Source: Flavobacteriaceae bacterium
GTDB lineage: Bacteria; Bacteroidota; Bacteroidia; Flavobacteriales; Flavobacteriaceae
Reading direction: 5' to 3'
Assembly: GCA_002709185.1 (NCBI GenBank)
Contig: PAQB01000040.1
Location: 1 to 15,679, forward strand
DNA length: 15,679 nt
The notes under the pieces were generated by a model. That model did no database searches and was not told the origin of the DNA. It saw only the letters and a program-made list of their open reading frames with translations. Of the stretch, positions 7,649-15,392 are shown piece after piece (the stretch's first letter is position 1; each line of letters starts with the position of its first letter). The translations under genes were made by a program, and so were the position numbers.

Positions 7649-8920
7649 ATGGCTGTAGATTTACTACTAGGCCTCCAATGGGGCGATGAAGGAAAAGGAA
7701 AAATTGTTGATGTTCTTACCTCTAATTACAATATTATTGCACGTTTTCAAGGTGGCCCGAATGCGGGTCACACCCTTGTTTTTAATGGAATGAAACATGT
7801 ATTGCATACCATTCCGTCTGGGATTTTTCATGAAGGTGCCAAAAACCTTGTTGGCAATGGCGTCGTAATTGATCCCGTCATTTTTAAAAAAGAATTAGAC
7901 AAATTAGACAACCAAGGGGTTGATTATAAGAAATCCTTAATCATTTCTAGAAAAGCACATTTGATTCTTCCAACCCATCGTTTGTTAGACGCTGCATCTG
8001 AAGCTTCTAAAGGGAAGGCTAAAATTGGTTCTACGCTAAAAGGAATCGGCCCCACTTATATGGACAAAACAGGGCGTAACGGCATTCGTGTTGGCGATTT
8101 AGAAATGGAAAATTGGGAAGAAAAATACCGCAACCTTGCCAATAAGCATCAATCCATGATAAGTTTTTACAATGTCGATTTACAATACGACTTAAAAGAA
8201 CTTGAATCTGAATTTTTTGAAGCTGTAAAAATATTAAAATCATTGGAGTTTATTGATTCTGAAGAATATTTACACCAAGCGGAGAAAGCTGGTAAGAGTG
8301 TTCTTGCAGAAGGTGCTCAAGGTTCTCTACTAGACATTGATTTTGGAACTTACCCCTTTGTAACTTCCTCAAATACCACAGCAGCTGGTGCATGCACAGG
8401 ATTGGGAATATCACCTGGTTCCGTTCAAGAGGTGTTTGGTATTTTTAAAGCCTACACCACCCGTGTAGGATCTGGCCCTTTTCCTACGGAACTTTTTGAC
8501 GAAAACGGGGAAACGATGGCTAGGGTTGGATGTGAATTTGGAGCCACAACTGGGAGACCGAGACGTTGTGGTTGGTTGGATTTAGTCGCTTTACGCTATG
8601 CCTGTCAAGTGAATGGCGTGACACAACTTATGATGATGAAAGCAGATGTTCTCTCCGGATTTAAAACACTGAAGATTTGCACTTCCTATAATTACAAAGG
8701 CAAGGTAATTGAGCACCTTCCCTATAATATAGAGTCGGAAAATGTTGAACCAATTTACACAGAATTTGACGGATGGTCTGAAGACTTAACTGCAATGGAA
8801 AAGGATTCAAGCCTCCCTGTCAGTCTTATGAACTACATTGAGTTTTTGGAAAATGAACTCAAAATACCTATTAAGATCGTTTCTGTAGGACCAGATCGAA
8901 AGCAAACAATTTTCAGATAA
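7649..8920 (+). CDS. purA: Adenylosuccinate synthetase
   Basis: This enzyme joins IMP and aspartate using GTP to form adenylosuccinate, the first committed step from IMP to AMP, in the cytoplasm. The 423-aa length is normal. The N-terminal signature LQWGDEGKGKIVD (residues 9-21) contains the catalytic Asp13 and the phosphate-binding glycines; NAGHTLV carries the catalytic His41. Further signatures are GIGPTYMDK, EGAQGSLLDIDFGTYPFVT (split here into its two halves, EGAQG and DFGTYPFVT), GPFPTEL and TTGRPRRCGWLD, the last contacting IMP/GTP. The gene starts 18 nt after the Fur-family gene, with no promoter-like element of its own, so it is likely transcribed from upstream. ATG 7649 gives the standard MAVDLLLGLQWG start. 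Confidence 0.98.
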   Translation: MAVDLLLGLQWGDEGKGKIVDVLTSNYNIIARFQGGPNAGHTLVFNGMKHVLHTIPSGIFHEGAKNLVGNGVVIDPVIFKKELDKLDNQGVDYKKSLIISRKAHLILPTHRLLDAASEASKGKAKIGSTLKGIGPTYMDKTGRNGIRVGDLEMENWEEKYRNLANKHQSMISFYNVDLQYDLKELESEFFEAVKILKSLEFIDSEEYLHQAEKAGKSVLAEGAQGSLLDIDFGTYPFVTSSNTTAAGACTGLGISPGSVQEVFGIFKAYTTRVGSGPFPTELFDENGETMARVGCEFGATTGRPRRCGWLDLVALRYACQVNGVTQLMMMKADVLSGFKTLKICTSYNYKGKVIEHLPYNIESENVEPIYTEFDGWSEDLTAMEKDSSLPVSLMNYIEFLENELKIPIKIVSVGPDRKQTIFR

Positions 8921-8941
8921 AAGCAAAGCATTACTTATTGA

Positions 8942-8976
8942 ATTTGAATATTGCTTATTTTTGTAACAATTCAAAT
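8942..8976. repeat. Perfect 8-bp dyad flanking a -7 element
   Basis: ATTTGAAT at 8942-8949 and ATTCAAAT at 8969-8976 are exact reverse complements with a 19-nt spacer. The -7-like TATTTTTG (8956-8963) lies between the arms. The geometry is that of an operator over a promoter, but the arms are AT-rich and could arise by chance. Confidence 0.33.
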
Positions 8977-8986
8977 AATACTTTTG
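8956..8986 (+). promoter_or_regulatory. Two -7 elements before the OstA-like gene
   Basis: TATTTTTG (8956-8963) and TACTTTTG (8979-8986) both match TAnnTTTG exactly. The first would start transcription near 8968-8971 and leave a leader of roughly 15-18 nt before the GTG at 8986. The second overlaps that GTG, so it could only serve a later start. No strong -33 TTTG at 19-21 nt is seen for either. Confidence 0.45.
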
Positions 8987-10731
8987 TGCGTCTCGCTTGT
9001 TTAAAATCAATAATTCTTTTTTTTGTGCCATTTTTATTGTGTGCCCAAGAACGTCAACAAATTGAGATTGAATATGCGCCATTCATGACCTTTGAACCGT
9101 CAAAGCCAGATGCAACGATTCTAACGCGTGATAACTCCAATCAGGTACACATTAAACACAAAGGTATCGAAATGTGGTGTAATGAGGCCATCTATTATGG
9201 CAAACAAGATTTTATTGAAGCCTATGGAAGCGTGAGAGTCAAACAAGGTGACAGCTTAGACATGACCTCAAAATATGTGGAATACAGCGGCAAGACACAA
9301 TTGGCCTATGCCAGAGGAGATGTTGTTTTAATTGATCCAACTTCAAAATTGTACACAGACATCCTGTACTTCGATCGCATCAAACAACAAGCCTTTTACA
9401 ATCAAAAAGGTAAGGTAGTTAGAGATACTTCAGGAACCATTACCAGTACCATTGGACACTATTATGTAAATGCTAAAAAATATCAGTTTACGGATAATGT
9501 AAAACTGGTGAATCCAGAATACGTGATAGATACTGATCGCCTTGATTTTTACACGCCTTCTGGTTATGCTTTTTTATATGGCCCTACCACAATTACAAGT
9601 GACACAAGCATTATCTATTGCGAAAGGGGTTTTTATAATACCAACAACGATACTGGGTATTTTGTAAAAAATTCTAAAATAGATTACGATGAACGGACCA
9701 TCATTGGAGACAGTTTGTATTTTGATCGCAATAAAAATTTTGCCTCTGCAACCAACAATATCAAGGTAACAGACACACTTAATAACAGCATTGTTAAAGG
9801 CCACTATGCCGAAGTGTTTAGAGCCAAAGACTCGGTCTTTATTACCAAAAGAGCACTGGCAATCACTAAACAAGAGAACGATTCTATTTTTGTTCACAGT
9901 GACACACTAATGATTACTGGCCCCCCAGATCAACGCATTGTACGGGCTTTCTACAATGCAAAAATGTATAAATCCGATTTGAGTGGCAAAGCAGACTCCA
10001 TCCACATGAATCAAAACACAGGCCTGACACAGCTTATCAATTTTTATGATACGGATTCAGAGGATGCATTTTCCAAAAGAAGACATCCCATTTTATGGCA
10101 TCACGAGAATCAGATAACAGGCGACTCCATTCATCTGATTTCAAATTCCAAAACAGAAAGTTTGGATTCACTAAAAGTATTTGAAAATGCGTTTGTAATA
10201 AGTAAAGACAGTCTTGGCGCTGGATACAATCAGATTTCTGGTAAGAAGCTTGACGGGCTTTTTAAAGACAATGAACTCCATACAATCGATGTTATTAAAA
10301 ATGCCGAAAGTATTTACTTCTTGAGAAATGCTGATAATGAACTCGTAGGCATAGATAAGTCCAAGTCAGGAAAAATGAGAATTTGGGTGTCAGAAAATAA
10401 AATTGATGAGTTGCGAAAAATTAATCAAATTGATGGAAAAACATACCCAGAAGATGACTTTCCAGAAAATGAACGGATTCTCAAAGGCTTCGTATGGCGC
10501 GAGACGGAACGCCCTAGAAGTGTTGAAGATTTATTTTCAGAAGACCCGCCATTAGAATTGCCTGTTATCAAAGGCTTGGGAGTCCATTCCCCACAAGCCG
10601 CCTTTTTTGATAAATCCTTGGGAAATCGGGTAGAATCAGCTGGGAAGCCTCCTAAAAAAACTCAAGAAAAATTATTGAACAATAAAGCCGGCCGAAAAAT
10701 CCCTAAAAGTCTTTCTAAGGCTGAAAAATAA
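8986..10731 (+). CDS. Exported OstA/LptA-like protein (LPS transport type)
   Basis: From GTG 8986 this is a 581-aa protein with a compact signal peptide (RLACLK, then a hydrophobic IILFFVPFLL core, cleavage after CAQ at residue 21). The frame extends upstream to a TTG at 8938, but that start would lie upstream of both -7 elements and give an unusually long n-region, so GTG is preferred. The mature part is rich in short beta strands in a repeating pattern: IEAYGSVRVKQGDSLDM, then AYARGDVVLIDP, ILYFDR (9361-9378) and SLYFDR (9712-9729), each followed by a 'transformed' strand such as AFYNQKGKVV or ASATNNIKVT. This is the OstA/LptA repeat type of the periplasmic LPS bridge; Bacteroidota versions are much longer than E. 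coli LptA (about 185 aa). The last roughly 40 residues are Lys/Pro-rich and probably disordered. Role in LPS or lipooligosaccharide export is a family inference. Confidence 0.85.
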   Translation: MRLACLKSIILFFVPFLLCAQERQQIEIEYAPFMTFEPSKPDATILTRDNSNQVHIKHKGIEMWCNEAIYYGKQDFIEAYGSVRVKQGDSLDMTSKYVEYSGKTQLAYARGDVVLIDPTSKLYTDILYFDRIKQQAFYNQKGKVVRDTSGTITSTIGHYYVNAKKYQFTDNVKLVNPEYVIDTDRLDFYTPSGYAFLYGPTTITSDTSIIYCERGFYNTNNDTGYFVKNSKIDYDERTIIGDSLYFDRNKNFASATNNIKVTDTLNNSIVKGHYAEVFRAKDSVFITKRALAITKQENDSIFVHSDTLMITGPPDQRIVRAFYNAKMYKSDLSGKADSIHMNQNTGLTQLINFYDTDSEDAFSKRRHPILWHHENQITGDSIHLISNSKTESLDSLKVFENAFVISKDSLGAGYNQISGKKLDGLFKDNELHTIDVIKNAESIYFLRNADNELVGIDKSKSGKMRIWVSENKIDELRKINQIDGKTYPEDDFPENERILKGFVWRETERPRSVEDLFSEDPPLELPVIKGLGVHSPQAAFFDKSLGNRVESAGKPPKKTQEKLLNNKAGRKIPKSLSKAEK

Positions 10732-10741
10732 AAAAATAATT

Positions 10742-11932
10742 TTGAATAAAGCGGATTTTTTAAAATACCAAGCACAAACTACGCCACATCCATTGGCTAT
10801 GGAAATCTCCCATGCCAAAGGGTCCTATATATACGATACAAATAACAACGCTTATTTGGATTTTGTAGCGGGTGTTTCAGCATGTAGCTTGGGACACCGC
10901 CACCCTAAAGTTCTGGAAGCAATTCACACACAATTGGAAAAATACATGCATGTGATGGTATATGGAGAATACATCCAAAAACCAGCACTTGAACTGACCA
11001 AATTACTGGCAAAATATTATCCCAAGAACATCGAGAAAACCTATTTAACCAATTCAGGGACAGAAGCCATTGATGGCGCTTTAAAATTAGCGCGGCGTTA
11101 TACAGGGCGCTCCGAAATATTAGCCGCTGACAAAGCCTACCATGGCAATACCATGGGCGCTTTGAGTGTAATGGGGTATGAAGCACGTAAACAACCGTTT
11201 CGTCCCTTAATTCCCGATGTTCGGTTCTTGAAATTTAATGCTTTTGAAGATTTATCAAAGATTAGCAGTAAAACAGCAGCTGTAATATTAGAAACCATAC
11301 AAGGCGGCGCAGGCTTCGTTCAACCCAAAGACGATTACTTAAATAAGGTTCAAAAACGCTGCAACGAAGTAGGTGCGTTGTTAATTTTAGATGAAATACA
11401 GCCAGGTATTGGAAGAACAGGTACCCTCTTTGGGTTTGAAAATTACAACTGTAGTCCAGATATTGTGGTGGTTGGTAAAGGTTTGGGGGGCGGCATGCCT
11501 ATTGGTGCCTTTTCAGCATCTGCTGAAATGATGGATTGTCTCTCTGACAAACCAATGTTAGGGCACATTACAACTTTTGGCGGACATCCAGTCATAGCCG
11601 CAGCCGCATTGGCTACTTTGAAGGAAATCACCAATTCAAAGCTTATGCATGCAGCCCTAGAGAAAGAAAGTTTTATAAGATCAAAATTGAAACACCCACT
11701 CATTACTGAAATTCGTGGTAAAGGATTAATGCTTTGTGCCCTAACCAAGCATGCCGACGTGACCAACAAGGTCGTTATGATGGCCATGAAAAAAGGGCTG
11801 ATTCTCTTTTGGCTCCTCTATGAACCCAAAGCCATACGCATTACCCCTCCGCTTAACATTTCAATGAAGGAACTTGAGAAAGGTTGTGACATCATCATTG
11901 AGGTCCTTGATAAAATTTACAAGAACTGTTAA
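10742..11932 (+). CDS. Class III PLP-dependent aminotransferase
   Basis: This 396-aa fold-type I enzyme is of the acetylornithine/ornithine aminotransferase group. It moves an amino group between an amine or amino acid and a 2-oxo acid via pyridoxal phosphate. Visible signatures: FVAGVSACSLGHRHP (41-55) near the substrate mouth, NSGTEAIDGALKLAR (104-118) for phosphate binding, AYHGNTMGALS (132-142), ILDEIQPGIGRTG (215-227) with the PLP-ring Asp217, and VVGKGLGGGMPIGA (243-256) with Schiff-base Lys246. GHITTFGGHP (274-283) and RGKGLM are also normal. The start is TTG 10742, because the conserved N-terminal segment (ADFLKYQAQTTPHPLAM) begins right there and the next ATG (10799) would remove it. 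It lies 10 nt after the OstA-like gene and is probably in the same transcript. A TAATTTTG overlaps the start codon. Substrate is uncertain; no arginine-biosynthesis gene is nearby. Confidence 0.93.
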   Translation: MNKADFLKYQAQTTPHPLAMEISHAKGSYIYDTNNNAYLDFVAGVSACSLGHRHPKVLEAIHTQLEKYMHVMVYGEYIQKPALELTKLLAKYYPKNIEKTYLTNSGTEAIDGALKLARRYTGRSEILAADKAYHGNTMGALSVMGYEARKQPFRPLIPDVRFLKFNAFEDLSKISSKTAAVILETIQGGAGFVQPKDDYLNKVQKRCNEVGALLILDEIQPGIGRTGTLFGFENYNCSPDIVVVGKGLGGGMPIGAFSASAEMMDCLSDKPMLGHITTFGGHPVIAAAALATLKEITNSKLMHAALEKESFIRSKLKHPLITEIRGKGLMLCALTKHADVTNKVVMMAMKKGLILFWLLYEPKAIRITPPLNISMKELEKGCDIIIEVLDKIYKNC

Positions 11933-11985
11933 TTATTTTGTTGAAAACATTCATTTGAGGTAATAGAAGCAAGAGCTAATAATGA

Positions 11986-11993
11986 TACTTTTA
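11986..11993 (+). promoter_or_regulatory. Weak -7-like element (TACTTTTA) before the TPR gene
   Basis: This matches TAnnTTTG except for the last base and lies 19 nt before the ATG at 12013, within an 80-nt gap. The nearest TTTG (11954-11957) is 28 nt away, longer than usual spacing, so support is weak. I see nothing else in this gap. Confidence 0.25.
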
Positions 11994-12012
11994 TTATACC
12001 AAATTACAACCA

Positions 12013-13416
12013 ATGGAATTCAGCTCATCTGAAGAAAATCAAAGCTTTTCACTCACCAAGTTCGAGTCCATGCTAAAGACTAATAATGTCTTCTTTTTTG
12101 ATTCTAACGAGTTTGAAAACATCATCCACCATTATTTAGAAATTGGTAAAATTGCATTGGCTAAAAAAGCCATTAAATTAGGTTTAGACCAGCATCCAAC
12201 TTCAATAAATTTAAGATTATTCAGAGTTGAGGTTTTAATTTTTGAAAACAAACTTTCAGAAGCTGCAAAATTACTTAACTTGTTGTTTGAACTAGAGCCT
12301 AACAACGAAGAATTATACATTCAAAAAGCCAACATCCATTCGAAAAGAGACCAACACAAAGAGGCCATTGAAGTATTCAAGCAAGCACTTGAAGTTTCTA
12401 ATGATTCATCTGAAATTCACTCCTTAATAGGAATGGAATATCTCTTTTTAGACAATTATGAAGCGGCTAAAGTTCATTTCAAAAACTGTATAGATTTAAA
12501 TCTCGAAGATTATTCTTCTCTTTACAATATCATTTACTGCTTTGAATTTTTAGATCAAACCCAAGAAGCCATCGATTATCTAAATTGGTATTTAGATCAA
12601 AACCCATATTGTGAAGTTGCCTGGCATCAATTGGGAAAACAATATTTGGAAATCAAAGCACTCAATAAAGCATTAACAGCTTTCGATTTTGCAATCATTT
12701 CTGATGACACTTTTATTGGGGCTTATTTAGAAAAAGCCAAGGTACTGGAGCGACTCAATCGCTTTAATGAAGCGATTGATAACTATAATATTTCAATGGC
12801 CATTGAAGGGCCAACCGCTTTTACTTATCTAAAAATCGGGGTTTGTCACGAAAAAATGCATCATAAAGATAAAGCGATCAAATACTTTTTTAAATCTGTC
12901 AAAGAAGACCCCGCATTTGACAAAGGTTGGATGCAAATTGCAGATTTTTATTTCTTAAGAAGAGATGACCTAAAAGCGCTTTTTTACGTTAATAAAGCCA
13001 TTGATATTGATGACGAAAATGCAAATTATTGGTTATTTTATTCCAAAACAAATCGCCGTTTAAATTATCTTGAAGAAGCAGAAAGAGGCTTTAAAAAAAC
13101 CTTAGAACTTGGGGAAACCTCATTAGATACATGGATTCAAAGAGGTGATATTCTAATTGAACTTGGGGAAATTGAAGCTGCTAAATACAATTTTGTACAA
13201 GCCATTGAGCATCATCCAAAAAGTGAGGAGTTAGAATTTAGACTTTCAGGACTGTATTTTAAACTTAATGACAGTAAAGCTGGATTTGCACATTTACTCA
13301 CCGGACTTCACATTAATTCTGAACATATATTCATAATTGAAGAACTATTCCCCGATGTTTACCAAAGCCAAAATGTGATTCAATTCATTGAAAGCTACAA
13401 AAAATCGGACAACTAA
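12013..13416 (+). CDS. Cytoplasmic tetratricopeptide-repeat protein
   Basis: This 467-aa protein is built almost entirely of TPR helix pairs from about residue 33 to 445, roughly eleven repeats. Examples with the typical small/aromatic pattern are EEAERGFKKTLEL, AIEVFKQALEVSND and KAIKYFFKSVKEDPAFDKGW. There is no signal peptide, membrane segment or extra catalytic domain, so it is probably a cytoplasmic scaffold or adaptor. The N-terminal roughly 30 residues (rich in Ser/Glu) precede the first repeat. The gene ends 37 nt before the first DUF368 gene, which suggests possible co-expression with the envelope-lipid genes, though a separate promoter-like element lies between. No specific partner or function is recognisable; a similar TPR gene beside DUF368 genes is something I recall from Flavobacteriaceae but cannot verify here. 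Confidence 0.9.
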   Translation: MEFSSSEENQSFSLTKFESMLKTNNVFFFDSNEFENIIHHYLEIGKIALAKKAIKLGLDQHPTSINLRLFRVEVLIFENKLSEAAKLLNLLFELEPNNEELYIQKANIHSKRDQHKEAIEVFKQALEVSNDSSEIHSLIGMEYLFLDNYEAAKVHFKNCIDLNLEDYSSLYNIIYCFEFLDQTQEAIDYLNWYLDQNPYCEVAWHQLGKQYLEIKALNKALTAFDFAIISDDTFIGAYLEKAKVLERLNRFNEAIDNYNISMAIEGPTAFTYLKIGVCHEKMHHKDKAIKYFFKSVKEDPAFDKGWMQIADFYFLRRDDLKALFYVNKAIDIDDENANYWLFYSKTNRRLNYLEEAERGFKKTLELGETSLDTWIQRGDILIELGEIEAAKYNFVQAIEHHPKSEELEFRLSGLYFKLNDSKAGFAHLLTGLHINSEHIFIIEELFPDVYQSQNVIQFIESYKKSDN

Positions 13417-13423
13417 ATTTAGT

Positions 13424-13431
13424 TATCTTTA
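13424..13431 (+). promoter_or_regulatory. Weak -7-like element (TATCTTTA) before the DUF368 pair
   Basis: This is one mismatch from TAnnTTTG, sitting between the TPR stop (13416) and the ATG at 13454, which would give a leader of about 17 nt. No -33 element is seen at normal spacing. Its position also argues that the TTG at 13388 in the same frame is not the true start of the DUF368 gene. Confidence 0.3.
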
Positions 13432-13453
13432 CCTGCAATTAATTTCTCTTCTA

Positions 13454-14389
13454 ATGAAACGCAATTTTCTGGACTATTTATGGCTTTTTTTTAAAGGCAT
13501 GGCCATGGGGGCGGCAGACATTGTTCCGGGCGTCTCTGGGGGTACCATTGCTTTTATTTCAGGGATTTATGAAGAATTAATTTCAACACTCAGCCAATTT
13601 AAAATCTCATTAATTTCAGAGTTCAAAAACAAAGGGGTAAAAGCTGTTTGGAGTACAGTCAATGGAAATTTCCTACTGGCTATTTTTTTGGGAATCGCTT
13701 CAAGTATTCTACTTTTATCTGAGCTGGTCACTTGGTTGTTAGATGAAGAACCGATTTTAATATGGGCCTTTTTCTTTGGTTTGGTGGTGGCCAGTATATT
13801 ATACGTCTTTAAAAAAATTGAACGCTTAAATGCGGTTGCATTGATTGTATTACTGTTGGGGGTGTTTATTGCCTATCAAATTACAAAACTCGAGATCCTC
13901 AACAATTCAGAAAGTTATCCATATTTGTTTTTATCGGGAGCCATTGCCATTTGTGCAATGATTCTTCCTGGTATTTCAGGTGCCTTTATTTTGGTAATCA
14001 TGGGTGCTTATGCATCCGTACTTCAAGCCATTAACGATAAAGATTTTCTTAAAATAGCTACTTTTGGCTTTGGCGCTTTGGTTGGAATTTTGTCCTTTTC
14101 AAGGATTTTAAAGTGGTTTTTTACAAAATACAAAGACTTAACCTTAGCCCTTCTAACCGGTTTCATGGCGGGAGCTTTGGTGAAAATATGGCCATGGAAA
14201 AAAGCATTGACCGAACGCATCAACTCCAAAGGAATCCCTGTGCCTTTGAGAGAAGAATGTGTTGTACCTTATGAGTATGAGGGAGACCCGCAGTTGTTTG
14301 CTGCATTAACTTTAATGCTTATAGGATTTCTACTTATTTTTATTTTTGATTTTATAAGTGTAAAAACAAAATCTCTTGAATCCTCCTAA
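13454..14389 (+). CDS. DUF368 membrane protein, PopT-type polyprenyl-phosphate transporter (copy 1)
   Basis: This is a 311-aa polytopic inner-membrane protein. DUF368 proteins (PopT) were shown in other bacteria to translocate undecaprenyl phosphate, the lipid carrier for peptidoglycan and surface polysaccharides, back across the cytoplasmic membrane. The N-terminal signature KGMAMGAADIVPGVSGGTIAF (split: KGMAMGAAD 14-22, IVPGVSGGT 23-31) is canonical, including Asp22 and Thr31. A second related motif, MILPGISGAFILVIMGAY, lies in the second half, consistent with two internally repeated halves of re-entrant/TM segments. The frame is open up to a TTG at 13388, inside the TPR gene, but ATG 13454 gives MKRNFLDYLWLFFKG, which fits the family and lies downstream of a promoter-like element. 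Its 3' end overlaps the second DUF368 gene by 14 nt, so they are translationally coupled. Transport function is inferred from the family. Confidence 0.92.
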   Translation: MKRNFLDYLWLFFKGMAMGAADIVPGVSGGTIAFISGIYEELISTLSQFKISLISEFKNKGVKAVWSTVNGNFLLAIFLGIASSILLLSELVTWLLDEEPILIWAFFFGLVVASILYVFKKIERLNAVALIVLLLGVFIAYQITKLEILNNSESYPYLFLSGAIAICAMILPGISGAFILVIMGAYASVLQAINDKDFLKIATFGFGALVGILSFSRILKWFFTKYKDLTLALLTGFMAGALVKIWPWKKALTERINSKGIPVPLREECVVPYEYEGDPQLFAALTLMLIGFLLIFIFDFISVKTKSLESS

Positions 14390-15392
14390 GCCCATAGAAA
14401 CCAAGCGCTTCTTAATCCTCAAAGGCATTGCGATGGGGGCTGCCAACAAAGTTCCCGGCGTTTCGGGGGGCATTGTCGCGTTTGTACTGGGCTTCTATGA
14501 ACAATTTATCGAATCTTTGCAGAAATTTGACCGTCTTGGGATTTCACTTTTATTTTCAGGACAATTTAGTAGCTTTTTCAGACACATCAATGGCCGCTTT
14601 TTGGGTTTGATTTTTACTGGAATTATTATCAGTTATTTCAGTGTTTCAAAAGTTTTGGATTTCTTTATTGTAAGATATGAACTTTATGTTTGGAGCCTTT
14701 TTTTTGGAATGATCATTGGTTCTGTTATTTATATCTACAACGACTTTAAGGCTTGGAAATGGCAGTCCATTATTTGGGCCGTCGCTGGAGTTCTAGCTGG
14801 AATGAGTCTCAGTTTTGTTTCACCTCAAGCTCAAAATGATAATCTTTGGTTTGTCTTTTTGTGTGGCATGGTCAGCATTACAGGTATGGCCCTTCCTGGA
14901 TTTTCAGGATCTTTTATCTTGATGCTTATGGGGAATTATGTGCTTTTATTGGTAGATGCAGTAAATGCTTTATTTAAGACGCTGGTGCATATTTTTTCAG
15001 GAGATTTTGGTGTTTTTTCAGATCCTTATATTTTAAACATGCTCAAAATATTAACGGTCTTTACGCTAGGGTCTATTTTTGGGCTGATTGTGCTGTCCCA
15101 CCTCTTAAACTTTGTTTTAAAAAATTATAAGAATACAACACTCGCCGTAATTATGGGATTTATTACTGGGTCTCTTGGTGTGGTTTGGCCTTGGAAAACT
15201 AAAGTGTTTAAACGCAATGGTGTTGGAGAATTAATTTTAGACTCCAATGGAAATAACCGTATTGAAAACTATCAACGATATCTGCCAGATCCTAACACAG
15301 AAACACTTATTGCCATTTTATTGATTATCTTAGGGGCCGCTATTGTACTTGGATTACAGTGGTATGGAAAGCATCAAAAAAAAACTGCATGA
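14376..15392 (+). CDS. DUF368 membrane protein, PopT-type transporter paralogue (copy 2)
   Basis: This 338-aa polytopic membrane protein is a diverged paralogue of the preceding gene. It has the N-terminal motif KGIAMGAANKVPGVSGGI (16-33), the second-half motif MALPGFSGSFILMLMGNY, and a C-terminal WPWK followed by a soluble loop and a final TM helix, as in copy 1. Two positions in the first motif differ from copy 1: Asn24 replaces Asp, and Ile33 replaces Thr. The start is TTG 14376: a stop in this frame at 14361 leaves it as the only usual start that keeps the KGIAMGAAN motif, and the next ATG (14433) lies within that motif. It overlaps copy 1 by 14 nt and the next gene (aroE) by 4 nt. Both may act on polyprenyl phosphate or one may be a partner or act on a different lipid; this is inference. 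Confidence 0.9.
   Translation: MNPPKPIETKRFLILKGIAMGAANKVPGVSGGIVAFVLGFYEQFIESLQKFDRLGISLLFSGQFSSFFRHINGRFLGLIFTGIIISYFSVSKVLDFFIVRYELYVWSLFFGMIIGSVIYIYNDFKAWKWQSIIWAVAGVLAGMSLSFVSPQAQNDNLWFVFLCGMVSITGMALPGFSGSFILMLMGNYVLLLVDAVNALFKTLVHIFSGDFGVFSDPYILNMLKILTVFTLGSIFGLIVLSHLLNFVLKNYKNTTLAVIMGFITGSLGVVWPWKTKVFKRNGVGELILDSNGNNRIENYQRYLPDPNTETLIAILLIILGAAIVLGLQWYGKHQKKTA

Noticed and set aside
9016..9024. Eight-T run in the OstA-like signal peptide as a phase-variable switch
   Set aside because: Runs of this length are common in AT-rich genomes and encode ordinary Phe residues of the hydrophobic core; no other sign of phase variation is seen.
8807..9082. 91-aa minus-strand reading frame over the purA/OstA-like junction
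   Set aside because: It overlaps the well-supported purA end and the OstA-like signal peptide, has no recognisable domain and no supported start.
10737..10744. TAATTTTG as a promoter for the aminotransferase gene
   Set aside because: It ends on the start codon itself, so transcription would begin inside the coding region; read-through from the OstA-like gene 10 nt upstream is simpler.
11443..11787. 114-aa minus-strand frame inside the aminotransferase
   Set aside because: It lies wholly within a gene with all catalytic motifs in the + frame and shows no independent signature.
13388..13453. Extended N-terminus of the first DUF368 gene from TTG 13388
   Set aside because: It would overlap the TPR gene and add about 22 residues atypical of the family; ATG 13454 lies after a promoter-like element and gives the expected N-terminus.
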